Below are positions 43,121 to 54,651 of a DNA stretch of 64,000 nucleotides, piece after piece. The stretch lies in assembly GCF_032598905.1 (NCBI RefSeq), contig NZ_CP122458.1, positions 10,317,001-10,381,000 of the forward strand, given 5' to 3'. Both the position numbers and the translations under genes were made by a program. Source of the stretch: Streptomyces sp. 11x1. Its GTDB lineage: Bacteria > Actinomycetota > Actinomycetes > Streptomycetales > Streptomycetaceae. The notes under the pieces were generated by a model. It ran no database searches and had not been told where the DNA came from. It was given only the letters and a program-made list of their open reading frames with translations. Position 1 is the first letter of the stretch. Each line of letters opens with the position of its first letter.

Positions 43121-43948
43121 TCAGGCGACTCCGGGTTCCAGCAACCCCGCGCGCAGCCGCTTGATGATGCGGCTGATCAGCCGGGACACATGCATCTGCG
43201 ACACCCCGAGCTGCTCGGCGATCTGTGACTGGGTCTGCTCCTCCACGAACCGCAGATGCAGGATCCGCCGCTCACGGTCGTCGAGTTCGGCGATCAACGG
43301 CGCCAGCGAGTGGAAGTCCTCGACGAGTTGCAGGGAATGGTCCTCCTCGCCGATGAGGTCCCCCAGCACGGTGTCACTGTCCTCGCCGCCGTCGGAGGTG
43401 AGCGCCGCGTCGAGCGAGGAGGTGTTGTAGCCGTTGGACGCCTTGCGCGCCTCGATGACCTCCTCCTCGGACAGCGACATCAGCTCCGACAGCTCACGCG
43501 TCGTCGGCATCCGGTCCAGGCGGGACTGCAACTCGTCCGTCGCGCGGGCCAGCTCCACCCGCGCCTCCTGCAACCGCCGCGGCACATGCACCGCCCAGCT
43601 GGTGTCCCGGAAGAACCGCTTGATCTCGCCGACGATGTACGGCACGGCGAAGGTGGTGAACTCCACCTCCCGGGACAGCTCGAACCGGTCGATGGCCTTG
43701 ATCAGCCCGATGGTCCCGACCTGGACGATTTCCTCCAGCGAGTCCTCGCGCCCACGGAAGCGCGAGGCCGCGTACCGCACGAGCGAGAGGTTCATCTCGA
43801 TGAGCGTGTTGCGTACGTATTGGTAGGTGTGCGTGCCCTCGTCCAACATGGCCAAGCGGTCGAAGAACTGCCGGGACATCTCCCGCGCGTCCTTCGGCCG
43901 TACCTGGGACGGGTCCTCGATCAGGGGCAGGTCGACCCCGTCCGTCAT
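43121..43948 (-). CDS. SigB/SigF-family RNA polymerase sigma factor
   Basis: 275 residues. Region 2 (LVRYAASRFRGREDSLEEIV, then QVGTIGLIKAIDRFE), region 3 (VPRRLQEARVELARATDELQ) and region 4 HTH (QSQIAEQLGVSQMHVSRLIS) are complete. Family members drive general stress and osmotic stress genes and are held by RsbW-type anti-sigma factors. ATG 43948 has GGAGG just upstream; ATG 43996 is an alternative. Confidence 0.88.
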   Translation of the reverse strand: MTDGVDLPLIEDPSQVRPKDAREMSRQFFDRLAMLDEGTHTYQYVRNTLIEMNLSLVRYAASRFRGREDSLEEIVQVGTIGLIKAIDRFELSREVEFTTFAVPYIVGEIKRFFRDTSWAVHVPRRLQEARVELARATDELQSRLDRMPTTRELSELMSLSEEEVIEARKASNGYNTSSLDAALTSDGGEDSDTVLGDLIGEEDHSLQLVEDFHSLAPLIAELDDRERRILHLRFVEEQTQSQIAEQLGVSQMHVSRLISRIIKRLRAGLLEPGVA

Positions 43949-44331
43949 GACCCTCCCCCGTGCCGCGGCCGTAGTACGTGCCGTCACGGCTGCCATGCTG
44001 TCCACCCCTCTCGCCCGAAGCCTTGTTGCCATCCCACGCTTGCCCCGCGAAGCGCATCTCAGTCCCCCTCATTCGGCAAAGGGACCGTGTCGCTCCCCAC
44101 TCTGGCCAGAAGTCGCCGCCGACCCGAGTGGCACGCCTCACCGGGTCTGGCGATCCGTCACCAAGAATGCGCGGACCGTTGTTTGCCTGCCGGGTCGCGG
44201 GGCAATCGGAGTTCCACGCCTCCGTACGGGAGGCGCGCCGGCGGAAGCGGTGTTCCGCGCACGGGCCTCGGTCGCCCGCCACCGTTCCCCGCCGCGAAGT
44301 CCCTGAAAGCGTCGTTCAGGAGCGATTTCCC
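43949..44331. other. Divergent region between the two sigma factor genes
   Basis: 383 bases carrying both promoters. I find no GTTT-N15-GGGTAT-type SigB promoter and no clear repeat apart from short inverted cgtacgggaggcg-like runs. No gene is supported. Confidence 0.4.
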
Positions 44332-45171
44332 ATGCTGGTCAATGTGTCCGCAAACGGCTCAGGCACCTCCGTTCGTCCTGGCACCCCCGACAGGAGGACG
44401 CACGACGACGCCCCCGACACCGCCACCGCGTTCGCCCGGCTCGCGACGATGGACGAGGGACCCGAACGCGACCACGTCCGGGACGAACTCGTCCGGGCCT
44501 GGCTGCCCATGGCCCACCGCATCGCCGGCCGTTTTCGCAACCGCGGCGAGTCGCTGGAGGACCTGCGCCAGGTCGCCGCGATGGGCCTGGTCAAGGCGGT
44601 CGACCGCTACGAGCCCGACCGGGGGGCGTTCGAGAGCTACGCCGTGCCCACCATCACCGGAGAGATCAAGCGGCACTTCCGCGACCGGATGTGGACGCTG
44701 CGCGTCCCCCGGCGGGTGCAGGACCTCCGCAACAAGGTGCGCGTGGCGCGGCGTGAACTCAGCCAGACCTCCGGCGGTGCCGCCGAGCCCTCCGTCGCCG
44801 ACATCGCCGCCCTCGCCGGGCTCACCGAGGAAGAGGTCCACGCCGGGATGGAGGCGCTCGACAGCTTCAGCGCGCTCTCCCTGGACGCCGAGATGACATC
44901 CGGCGACGACGGGTACAGCCTCGCCGACACCCTCGGCGCCCCCGACGCGGCGTACGACACCGTCGTGGACCGCGAGTCGGTCAAGGAAGGGCTGCGCCGG
45001 CTGCCCGAACGCGAGCGGGCCATCCTCTACATGCGCTTCTTCGAGGACATGACCCAGAACCGCATCGCCGACCGTCTCGGCATCTCCCAGATGCACGTCT
45101 CCCGCCTCATCAGCCGCAGCTGCGCGCGCGTCCGCGAAGAGGCCCTCGGCCGCACCACGCCCACCGTCTGA
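44332..45171 (+). CDS. Second SigB/SigF-family sigma factor
   Basis: 279 residues with AGGAG upstream. Region 2 (MAHRIAGRFRNRGESLEDLR; GLVKAVDRYEPDRGAFESYA), region 3 (VPRRVQDLRNKVRVARREL) and region 4 HTH (QNRIADRLGISQMHVSRLIS) are complete. Its N-terminal 45 residues differ from the divergent sigma gene. It shares the SQMHVSRLISR end with it, so the pair may read related promoters. Confidence 0.88.
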   Translation: MLVNVSANGSGTSVRPGTPDRRTHDDAPDTATAFARLATMDEGPERDHVRDELVRAWLPMAHRIAGRFRNRGESLEDLRQVAAMGLVKAVDRYEPDRGAFESYAVPTITGEIKRHFRDRMWTLRVPRRVQDLRNKVRVARRELSQTSGGAAEPSVADIAALAGLTEEEVHAGMEALDSFSALSLDAEMTSGDDGYSLADTLGAPDAAYDTVVDRESVKEGLRRLPERERAILYMRFFEDMTQNRIADRLGISQMHVSRLISRSCARVREEALGRTTPTV

Positions 45172-45192
45172 CAACCCCCAGGAGCGACACAG

Positions 45193-45495
45193 ATGCTGAC
45201 GCCCCACCCCGCGACCCTGCGCCGGCTCGTCGAGGAGTACGAGTCGGTCGTCGCCCACCAGGGCGATCGAGGCGATCCGCAGAGCGTCCGCCGCGCGCAG
45301 GACCTGGCATACACGTTGTGCGTGTCCACGGGCACCCGCGACGTCCGCCGGGCCCTGGACGCGGCACGCACGCAGCTCGCCGCCGCGCAGGCGACCACGA
45401 CCGCGGAGCTGTGCGGGACCGGGACGACACTCCCGGGAGATCTCGGCAGCCATGGTCCGGGCGGGAGCGGGTATGTGGCGCTTCATGAACAGTGA
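45193..45495 (+). CDS. DUF5133-like small protein
   Basis: 100 residues, 21 bases after the sigma gene, GGAGCG upstream. HPATLRRLVEEYESVVAH and VRRAQDLAYTLCVSTGTRDV match my memory of DUF5133, a small Streptomyces protein family. Probably co-transcribed with the sigma factor. Function unknown. Confidence 0.7.
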   Translation: MLTPHPATLRRLVEEYESVVAHQGDRGDPQSVRRAQDLAYTLCVSTGTRDVRRALDAARTQLAAAQATTTAELCGTGTTLPGDLGSHGPGGSGYVALHEQ

Positions 45496-45534
45496 TGGAC
45501 CCAACTGTCCCGAGTCGTCGACCCCGTACCTGCC

Positions 45535-46008
45535 ATGACATCGATGGAACGCCGCCCGCTCGTGCACCACGACCCCGCTCCCGCGGAAGCGGCGGGGCCC
45601 GACGCCCGGCCGCCGCGGCCGCCGATCGCGATCACCACCGCCGCGGCCGCCCGCCGCCACGTACGGGCGTTCGTGGGGGAGCGGTGGCGTTCCCCGGCGG
45701 GACCACCGACCGAGCAGTCGATGATCGATCTCATTCTCGTCGTCTCCGAGCTGGTCACCAACGCGGTCCGGCACGGCGGCGGGATCGCCGGGTTCGACGT
45801 CGCCCTCACGCCTGAGGGTGTGCGGCTCAGCGTCCGCGACTACAGCGCCGCCGTGCCCGTGGGTCTCCACGGGCCCGGCGCGCTGCCCCGCGCCCACGAG
45901 GGCAACGGCTACGGGTGGCCGCTGATCAACCGCCTCTCCAGCAGGGTCGACGTCGAGCGCTGCGCGTCCGGCGGCAAGACCATCAGCGTGCTGGTGCCGC
46001 TGACCTGA
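45535..46008 (+). CDS. HATPase_c anti-sigma/RsbW-like protein
   Basis: 157 residues. N box ILVVSELVTNAVRHGGG, G1 VRDYSAAVPVG and G2 EGNGYGWPLINRLSSRVDV are present. After a 30-residue disordered N-terminus it is a single ATPase domain of the RsbW-like family. Placed after a sigma gene, it may be its anti-sigma factor, but this is by position only. ATG 45544 (MERRP) is another start. Confidence 0.8.
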   Translation: MTSMERRPLVHHDPAPAEAAGPDARPPRPPIAITTAAAARRHVRAFVGERWRSPAGPPTEQSMIDLILVVSELVTNAVRHGGGIAGFDVALTPEGVRLSVRDYSAAVPVGLHGPGALPRAHEGNGYGWPLINRLSSRVDVERCASGGKTISVLVPLT

Positions 46009-46058
46009 GGCCTCGCGCGGCTCTCACGGGCCCGTCGCCGGGGCTTTCACCAGGGCCT

Positions 46059-46493
46059 TCACCACGGCAGGAAGACGTGGACGTCCTTGCCGTGGTCGTG
46101 CACCACCACACTCACCTCCTCGCACAGCGTCTGGATCAGATACCAGCCGATTCCGCCGCCGCCCTGGCTGGGGCTGAAGGGGCGCGGCGCGGGCGACGTC
46201 GTGCTCGTGTCCCCCAGCGTCACATGCACCCCGTCGAGGGTGCGCCGCATCGTCAGCTCGAACCGCCCCGGGGCGTACTGCACCGCGTTGGCGGCCAGTT
46301 CCGTGACCACCAGCAGGATGTCGTCCCAGTGCTCGGCAGCGGCCGGCGGCGACGTGCGCGAGAGGACGCCCAGGAACCCCTCAGCGGCCGTGCGCGCCCC
46401 CGTCACGTCGCCGAGTTCTCCGTCGAAGGCGGCGTGGCTGTCGTAAATCTCCTCGGCAGGCAGTTTGTCGTCCCTACGTGGCTCTGTTGACAT
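46059..46493 (-). CDS. HATPase_c anti-sigma/RsbW-like protein
   Basis: 144 residues. N box LLVVTELAANAVQYAPG, G1-like LGDTSTTSPAPR and G2 GGGGIGWYLIQTLCEEVSVV. The G1 Asp is kept but the box is loose. Convergent with the other HATPase gene. Likely partner of a STAS antagonist or sigma factor in this block. Confidence 0.78.
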   Translation of the reverse strand: MSTEPRRDDKLPAEEIYDSHAAFDGELGDVTGARTAAEGFLGVLSRTSPPAAAEHWDDILLVVTELAANAVQYAPGRFELTMRRTLDGVHVTLGDTSTTSPAPRPFSPSQGGGGIGWYLIQTLCEEVSVVVHDHGKDVHVFLPW

Positions 46494-46657
46494 CTCGTCG
46501 TCCCCGGCTCGGCTGCTTGAGGCGGACGCGATGGCGCGTTCCCCTCCGACGCTCGTGTTTCCCGTGCGGAGAGCTGCTACGCGTGCGAAAGCGTAGGGAT
46601 GTGTGGGGCCTTGGGGAAGACCGTGGCCTTCCGGAGCCCCCGGCCCGCGTCGGCGTT

Positions 46658-48385
46658 CTACCGGTCACCCGCCTCACCGTCCTCGGCCGGTGTCCGGAAG
46701 ACCAGCAGGGCGACGTCGTCGTCGTTGTCGACAGGACGCGCGCGCTCCAGCAGAAGGTCGCAGAAGACGTGCAGGGGCCGGTGGACGAGAGCCGCCGCGT
46801 GCTGGCGCAGCCGGGCCAGGCCCCTGTCGAGCGTGTGCCCGGGGGATTCGATCAGACCGTCTGTGTACAGCACCAGCGTGGACTTCGGCGGCAGCGGGGT
46901 GAGCGTGTCGGTGCGTGCCCGGGTCAGCCCCGTACCCAGCAGATGGTCGTGCTCCTCGTCCAGGAACCGGGACCTGCCGTCGTGGGTGATCAGCAGCGGC
47001 GGCGGGTGCCCCGCGTTGGTCCACCGCAGGGCCCACGCGTCGTCGTCCCGTTCGACCCTGCAGAAGATCAGCGTTGCCATGGACGCCTCGGTCACGTTCA
47101 CCACGGCCCGGTCCAGCCGCTCCACGATCAGGCTCGGCGGCTCCTCCAGCGCCCACGCGTAGGCCCGGAGCATGTTGCGGACCTGGGCCATCCCGGCCGC
47201 CGCGTCTATGTTGTGTCCCACCACGTCCCCGATCGCCACCGCCGTGGACCCGTCGGACAGCGTGAACACGTCGTACCAGTCGCCGCCGACCTGGGAGGAC
47301 TTCGACGCCGACTCGTAGCGGGCGGCCATCCGCAGCCCCGGCACCTCCGGCATCTGGGGCAGCAGATGGCGCTGCATGGTCTCCGCGATGTGCCGCTGCC
47401 GCTGGTACAGGCGCGCGTTCTCCAGCGCCAGCCCCGCCCGGCGGGCGATGTCGTCCAGCAGGGACAGTTCGGCGTCGGTGAAGGTCCCCGGCCGCTCGCT
47501 CAGACCGAGCGTGAGAGCGCCGAGCACGGCGCGCGGCCCCCGGATGGGCGCGATGGCCGCCGAGCGCAGCCCCGCCTCCTTGAACAGCCTCTGCTGGGCG
47601 ACCGTGATCCCCGAGTCCGCCGGCCCCTGGTAGGTCTCCGGCCCGGCCAGGGTCGACGCCGCCCCGCGCAGCGCCCGGGACAGCGGCATGAGCGACTCCT
47701 CGTGCACCGGCGGGAGCGGGCCCTCCAACTCCTCGCGCCGCACCACCACGCCGTCGCGGTGGGTCGCCACCGTGGACCGCCAGACGTCGTCGCTCTCGGT
47801 GATCAGGTCCACGACGGCCCAGTCCGCCAGCCGCGGCACCACCAGCCGCACCAGGCGGGCGACCGCCTCCTCGGCGTCCAGGGTCGAGCTCAGCCGGGTC
47901 GTCGTCTCGGCGAGCAGCGCCAGCCGGTCCAGCTGCGACAGCGTCGCCGGCTCGCCGTCCGGGACGACGTCGCTCTCCGGGGCGCCCTCGTGGAAGAGCA
48001 CCACCGCGCCGGTCGCGGCCCCGTCGAGCCGGCACGGGGTGACCAGCCACGTGACCGGCAGCAGTGTGCCGTCGCCGCGCAGGAACCACTCCCGGTCCCC
48101 GCCGCCGGTGCGGCCACTGAGGAACGCCTGCATCATCGTGCAGGTCGCCCGCGGCATCGTGTGCCCGAGCTGGTCCCGGTGCAGCAGTTCGTGGGCGTCC
48201 CGTCCGACGAGTCCGTCGGCCGGGCGGCGGAGCAGTTCCTCGGCCCGGGGGTTCACCGCGACGACGAGGCCGTTGCCGTCCACCGCGTACATACCGGCGT
48301 GCACGAGATCGGGCAGCCCGGCCGTTGAGCGCACCGCCGGACCCGGCGGCCGCCGCTCGGTGTGATCCGGGCTCCACGCGCTCAT
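46658..48385 (-). CDS. PAS-GAF-SpoIIE/PP2C phosphatase
   Basis: 575 residues from ATG 48385 with GGAGGAG upstream. PAS domain about residues 25-140 (GMYAVDGNGLVVAVNPRAEE), GAF about 150-320, PP2C about 340-575 with GGDWYDVF, GDVVGHNIDAA, YTDGL and DNDDDVALLVF. Metal ligands are intact, so it is probably active. It would couple a small-molecule or redox signal to dephosphorylation of a STAS antagonist. Confidence 0.85.
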   Translation of the reverse strand: MSAWSPDHTERRPPGPAVRSTAGLPDLVHAGMYAVDGNGLVVAVNPRAEELLRRPADGLVGRDAHELLHRDQLGHTMPRATCTMMQAFLSGRTGGGDREWFLRGDGTLLPVTWLVTPCRLDGAATGAVVLFHEGAPESDVVPDGEPATLSQLDRLALLAETTTRLSSTLDAEEAVARLVRLVVPRLADWAVVDLITESDDVWRSTVATHRDGVVVRREELEGPLPPVHEESLMPLSRALRGAASTLAGPETYQGPADSGITVAQQRLFKEAGLRSAAIAPIRGPRAVLGALTLGLSERPGTFTDAELSLLDDIARRAGLALENARLYQRQRHIAETMQRHLLPQMPEVPGLRMAARYESASKSSQVGGDWYDVFTLSDGSTAVAIGDVVGHNIDAAAGMAQVRNMLRAYAWALEEPPSLIVERLDRAVVNVTEASMATLIFCRVERDDDAWALRWTNAGHPPPLLITHDGRSRFLDEEHDHLLGTGLTRARTDTLTPLPPKSTLVLYTDGLIESPGHTLDRGLARLRQHAAALVHRPLHVFCDLLLERARPVDNDDDVALLVFRTPAEDGEAGDR

Positions 48386-48566
48386 GTTCGGGCTCCTCCG
48401 GCTCCGGTCGCGATCCGGACGGTCGTAGACGTCGGCGGACGGTTCCGCCGTATGTGTTGCACGCATTACCCCGTCCTCGACGACCTACGCGCACGAGGTA
48501 CTCGACCGCAGGTGGGAGCGGGTCGGCGCGCTCCGGAAGCCGCCGGAACGGACGGGGCCGCAGGGG

Positions 48567-49655
48567 TCAGGCCTGGGTGTGCCGTACGCAGGCCGCGACG
48601 ACCTCGCGCAGGCTGCCCGTCCGGGCCATCACCTCGCGCTGCACCCGGGCTCCGTTGCCGCGTCGCGTCAGCTCGGCGACGGCGTTCCGGGCCAGGTCGG
48701 CGTCCCCGTGGTCGGCGAGGGCGTCCGCGACGTGGTCGAGCAGCGAGCGGATCACCTCGACGGCGGGCCGGGGCCGCATCGTGACGGGATCCAGGAGGTT
48801 CTCGGAGATCCCGGAGCGGGCGGCCCGCCAGGTGGCCAGCCGCAGCAGCCCCGCGCTGTGCCCGAGCGGCTCCACACCGGCCCACCACTCACGGGCGGCG
48901 GTCTCCACGAGCCCCCGGGCGAGGGCGGCGACGAGGACCGCGGTGTCGGGGTGCAGACAGACGTCCGCGACCCGGATCTCGACGGTCGGGTACCGCTGGG
49001 ACAGCCGCGCGTCGAAGTAGATCATGCCCTCGTCGCGGACGACCCCCGTCGCGATCAGGTCCGTGACGCACTGGTGGTACCGCTCCGCCGAGCCGAAGAC
49101 GTCGGTCGGCCCGGCCATCGGCCACATGTCCCAGACCTGGCTGCGATAGCTCGCGTATCGGCTGTCGTGGCCCTGCCAAAAAGGGGAGTTCGCGCTCAGG
49201 GCCCTCAGCACGGACAGCCACGGCCGCATCCGGTCCAGGACCGCCACACCCTCGTCGTCGGACTCGACGGACACATGCACATGGCAGCCGCAGACCAGCT
49301 GCACCTGCGTGTGCAGGCCGAACTCGCGGGCCATCCATCGGTACCGGCTGTTCACGGTGATCGTCGGACTCACCGGCAGCGGCGACGTCGCCAGCGCCAC
49401 GACCGCGCTGCCGAGCCCCTCGGCATGTCGGGCCGCGTCCTTGCGGCAGCGGACGATCTCCGCCCCCAGATCGGCCATCGACGACTGAGGGTGGGTCGCG
49501 AACTCCACCTGCTCGTCGTGCAGCTCCTTCTCGAACACGTCCTGACCCGTGCCCTCCAGCGCGACCCGCGCGAGCACCGCCGCGGCTCGTGCCTGCGGCT
49601 CGCCGGTCTCCGGATCGACCAGCAGGAGTTCCTCTTCGACACCGACGGTACGCAC
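48567..49655 (-). CDS. YbdK-type carboxylate-amine ligase (GCS2 family)
   Basis: 362 residues from GTG. RTVGVEEELLLVDPETGEP is the GCS2/YbdK N-terminus; CGCHVHVSVES and VEIRVADVCLHPDTAVL follow. YbdK has weak glutamate-cysteine ligase activity; the Streptomyces copies are of unknown role, since these bacteria use mycothiol. EgtA of ergothioneine synthesis is a different branch, and no egt genes are present. Confidence 0.82.
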   Translation of the reverse strand: MRTVGVEEELLLVDPETGEPQARAAAVLARVALEGTGQDVFEKELHDEQVEFATHPQSSMADLGAEIVRCRKDAARHAEGLGSAVVALATSPLPVSPTITVNSRYRWMAREFGLHTQVQLVCGCHVHVSVESDDEGVAVLDRMRPWLSVLRALSANSPFWQGHDSRYASYRSQVWDMWPMAGPTDVFGSAERYHQCVTDLIATGVVRDEGMIYFDARLSQRYPTVEIRVADVCLHPDTAVLVAALARGLVETAAREWWAGVEPLGHSAGLLRLATWRAARSGISENLLDPVTMRPRPAVEVIRSLLDHVADALADHGDADLARNAVAELTRRGNGARVQREVMARTGSLREVVAACVRHTQA

Positions 49656-49839
49656 GTCATCCGGCCCTTCTGCCCTAGGTGGTGAGAGCCGTGTGCCCTC
49701 GGACGCCGCCGGGACACCTCACCGGACGGCACGCGGGCCGGGGCCGTGTACGCGGCGGCGGCCCGGGTACCCGTGCGGGGCCTCGGGAGCCGCGCCGGAC
49801 GGGCGCGAGCCCCGTGTCCACGAAACGGCGGAGGAGAAC

Positions 49840-51772
<1,933 letters not shown>

Positions 51773-51880
51773 GGAGGCGGTCGGCCGGGCGGACCGGCGC
51801 ACGGGGAAGCGTGCGTGGCGTCAAGAGACGCTGTCGCTCGGGCGGTTGTGGGGGCGGGCGACACCGCGCAGGATGCTGCG

Positions 51881-52501
51881 ATGACCCCGCCTCCCGCAGT
51901 CCGCCCGTACCGGCCCGAGGACCTCGACGACGTCCACGAGATCTGCGTCCGTACCGCCCACAACGGCGGCGACAGCCGTCCCGTCCACGCGGACCCCGAC
52001 GTCTTCCCGGCGGCCTTCGCCACCCCGTACACCCACCTGGAACCGGAGTCGGCCTTCGTCCTCGACGACGGCGGCGGGCGAGCGGTCGGCTACATCCTCG
52101 GCACCGCGGACACCCCCGCCTTCGTCGCGGACTTCCGCGCGAAGTGGCTGCCCCTGGTGGCGGAGCGCTTCCCGATGCCCGCCGACAGCGCGGACACACC
52201 CGACGCGGCGATCGTCCGGCTCCTGCACGACCCCGAGCGCATGATCCTGCCCGAACTCCTGCCGTACCCCGCCCACCTGCACATCGACATCCTCCCCGCC
52301 TGGCAGGGCCGGGGCCACGGCCGGGCCCTCATGCGCACCTTCCTGCGAGCGCTGTGCGAGCGAGGCGTCCCGGCGGTCCACCTCACCATGGTCACCGCCA
52401 ACACAGCGGCGCGCGCCTTCTACGACCGCCTGGGCTTCCACGAGATCGAGGTACCGGACCCCGGTCCGGTGACCCATCTCGGCCGCACGACACGGGACTG
52501 A
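51881..52501 (+). CDS. GNAT acetyltransferase
   Basis: 206 residues from ATG 51881 (AGGA upstream); a longer frame from 51815 lacks a site. VRPYRPEDLDDVHEICVRTA at the N-terminus, LHIDILPAWQGRGHGRALMR (acetyl-CoA motif) and TANTAARAFYDRLGF near the end. Resembles bacterial homologues of the O-GlcNAcase-linked GNAT group. Substrate unknown. Confidence 0.82.
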   Translation: MTPPPAVRPYRPEDLDDVHEICVRTAHNGGDSRPVHADPDVFPAAFATPYTHLEPESAFVLDDGGGRAVGYILGTADTPAFVADFRAKWLPLVAERFPMPADSADTPDAAIVRLLHDPERMILPELLPYPAHLHIDILPAWQGRGHGRALMRTFLRALCERGVPAVHLTMVTANTAARAFYDRLGFHEIEVPDPGPVTHLGRTTRD

Positions 52502-52542
52502 CGGGCCGTCCGGGCCGACGCCGACCGCACAGGGAGATGCGG

Positions 52543-53211
52543 CTACGGCTTCGCCCGCACCAGGCCCGCGTCGTAGGCCATGATCACGGCCTGGACGCGG
52601 TCCCGGGCACCGATCTTGGCGAGGACACGGCCGACGTGTTTCTTCACGGTGGACTCGGTGAGCACGAGACGTTCGGCGATCTCCGTGTTGGTCCACCCCT
52701 GGCCGATGGCGACGAGCACCTCGTGCTCGCGTTCGCTCAGGCTCCGCAGCCGGGGGTCGGGGGGCAGGGGCGTGCCGGTCGGGGCGAGGACCTGATGGGC
52801 GTAGGCGTCCAGGAGCCGGCGGGTGAGGCTGGGGGCGACGACGGCGTCCCCGGTGGCCACCGCGTGGATGCCGGCGACGAGTTCCTCGGGGCGGGCGTCC
52901 TTGAGCAGGAAGCCGCTGGCGCCGGCCCGCAGCCCGTCGTACGCGTACTCGTCGAGGTCGAAGGTGGTCACGATCAGGACGCGGGTGCGGCCACCGGCGG
53001 CGACGATCCGGCGGGTCGCCTCCAGGCCGTCCATACCGGGCATACGGATGTCCATCAGGACCACGTCGGGACGCAGCTCCGCGGCGAGGCGGACGGCTTC
53101 GGCGCCGTGCTCGGCCTCCCCGACCGGGGTGAGGCCGGGCGTGCCCTGCAGGAGCATGCGGAAGCCGAGCCGCTGCAGGGGCTGGTCGTCGGCGATCAGC
53201 ACGGTGGTCAT
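52543..53211 (-). CDS. NarL/LuxR-type response regulator
   Basis: 222 residues. Receiver domain: VLIADDQPLQRLGF (acidic pair), VVLMDIRMPGMDG (phospho-Asp), VTTFD (Thr) and LLKDA (Lys). C-terminal HTH: LSEREHEVLVAIGQGWTNTE, then ESTVKKHVGRVLAKIGARDR. ATG overlaps the histidine kinase stop by four bases (ATGA), so the pair is coupled. Likely controls the adjacent ABC transporter operon. Confidence 0.9.
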   Translation of the reverse strand: MTTVLIADDQPLQRLGFRMLLQGTPGLTPVGEAEHGAEAVRLAAELRPDVVLMDIRMPGMDGLEATRRIVAAGGRTRVLIVTTFDLDEYAYDGLRAGASGFLLKDARPEELVAGIHAVATGDAVVAPSLTRRLLDAYAHQVLAPTGTPLPPDPRLRSLSEREHEVLVAIGQGWTNTEIAERLVLTESTVKKHVGRVLAKIGARDRVQAVIMAYDAGLVRAKP

Positions 53212-54578
53212 GGCAGATGATCTCCTGAGGCCGACAGAGTGGGTGGCGCGGGAGCCACGTCCAGCAGGACGTCCACGATCCAGCCGTGGCCGGTGTCCTG
53301 CGGGCCGATGGTGACGGCACCGCCGTACAGGGCGGCCCGCTGCCGGATGCCGACCAGCCCGTGTCCCGGCTCCTCGGCCCCCGCCCGCCCCCGCTCCGCG
53401 GGGCCGGGGCTCCCCGTCGGCGGCCCTGTGTCGGCGACCCGGACGTGCACGGAGCCGGACCCGGCGGTCACCCCGACCTCGGCCGAGGAACCCGTACCGG
53501 CGTGCTTGAGGGTGTTGGTCAGGGCCTCCTGCACGATCCGGTACACGGTGAGCTGCACGCCGCTGCCCAGCGCGTCGAGATCGCCCACGGTCCGGTAGGT
53601 CACGGGCAGCCCCGCCGCGCGGACCCGCGCCAGCAGGGCGTCCAGGTCGGCGATGCCCGGCTGCGGGCCGAGCAGCCGCTCGTCGTCCTGGCCCTCGCGC
53701 AGGACGTCCAGCACCCGGCGCAGTTCGCCCATGGCCTGGCGGCCGGTGTCGCCGAGGATGCGCAGGGCCTCGGCGGACCGCTCGCCCCGCCCGGCGGCGA
53801 GGACCGCGGCGCCGTCGGCGACGCCGACCATGACCGAGAGGTTGTGGCCCAGGATGTCGTGCATCTCCCGGGCCACCCGGGACCGCTCGGCGGCGGCGGT
53901 GAGCCGGACGCGCTGGTCGCGTTCGATCTCCAGCCGGGCGGCGCGCTCCTCCAGCGTCGCCAGGTACATCCGGCGGATCCGGAGGGTGAGGCCGAGGGTG
54001 ACGGCCGCCGTGGCCGTGCCCAGCAGGAAGAAGAGCCCGAGCAGCGGATGCTCGACCTGCCCCAGGAGCCAGACGGCGAGGGCCAGTTCACCGGCGGTCA
54101 CGGCGACCGCCCAGCCCAGCGTCCGCAGAGAACCGTGCAGGGCCAGGCTGTACAGGGCGACGAGCATGCTGAGCCCGGCCTGCTGCCACACGTCCAGCGA
54201 CCACTGGGCCAGTGAGACGGCCGCGATCACGAAGAACGTCACGCCCGGCGCCCGGCGCCGCCACCACAGCGGGGCGACGAGCGCGGCCGCGAAGAGGAAC
54301 GGGACGGCCGCCGGCAGGTCGGTGCGGTACTGCGTCTCCCCGAAGGGGCCGCCGCCGGCGTGGTCGAGGAGGAGGTCCGGCAGACTGAGCAGCGCCACGA
54401 CCAGCACCACCGCCGTGTCGAGCAGCCAGGGGTGCCGCCGGTCCAGCAGCTGCCGCCGGCGCCGACCGTGCAGCATCCGGCCCAGGACCGGGTGCCAGGC
54501 GGCGTCGAGCCCCGGGGACGGCGGGATCGCGGTCCCCGGGGTGGTCTCCGCGGCGGGTGTCACGCGGTGCGGACTCAT
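53208..54578 (-). CDS. Sensor histidine kinase (HisKA_3 type)
   Basis: 456 residues. About five to six membrane segments in residues 45-200, a short coiled coil (LATLEERAARLEIERDQRVR), then the DHp with REMHDILGHNLSVM (phospho-His) and HATPase with IVQEALTNTLKHAG and GHGLVGIRQRAALYGG. Partner of the coupled response regulator. Membrane-embedded sensing, typical for stress by cell-wall-active or membrane-active compounds when next to ABC genes (inference). Confidence 0.88.
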   Translation of the reverse strand: MSPHRVTPAAETTPGTAIPPSPGLDAAWHPVLGRMLHGRRRRQLLDRRHPWLLDTAVVLVVALLSLPDLLLDHAGGGPFGETQYRTDLPAAVPFLFAAALVAPLWWRRRAPGVTFFVIAAVSLAQWSLDVWQQAGLSMLVALYSLALHGSLRTLGWAVAVTAGELALAVWLLGQVEHPLLGLFFLLGTATAAVTLGLTLRIRRMYLATLEERAARLEIERDQRVRLTAAAERSRVAREMHDILGHNLSVMVGVADGAAVLAAGRGERSAEALRILGDTGRQAMGELRRVLDVLREGQDDERLLGPQPGIADLDALLARVRAAGLPVTYRTVGDLDALGSGVQLTVYRIVQEALTNTLKHAGTGSSAEVGVTAGSGSVHVRVADTGPPTGSPGPAERGRAGAEEPGHGLVGIRQRAALYGGAVTIGPQDTGHGWIVDVLLDVAPAPPTLSASGDHLP

Positions 54579-54651
54579 GGTCCTCATTGTCCTCGGTTTT
54601 CTGCGGTGGGCGTCCGCCCTCCCGGCGGCGTGGGTGCCGGTCCCCGGCAGG

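Noticed and set aside
46478..48328. 616-codon plus-strand open frame
   Set aside because: Antisense shadow of the PAS-GAF-PP2C gene, with no motif of its own.
48567..49655. Considered as EgtA (ergothioneine pathway)
   Set aside because: The N-terminus and the CGCHVHVSVES block fit YbdK better, and no egtB/C/D/E genes are next to it.
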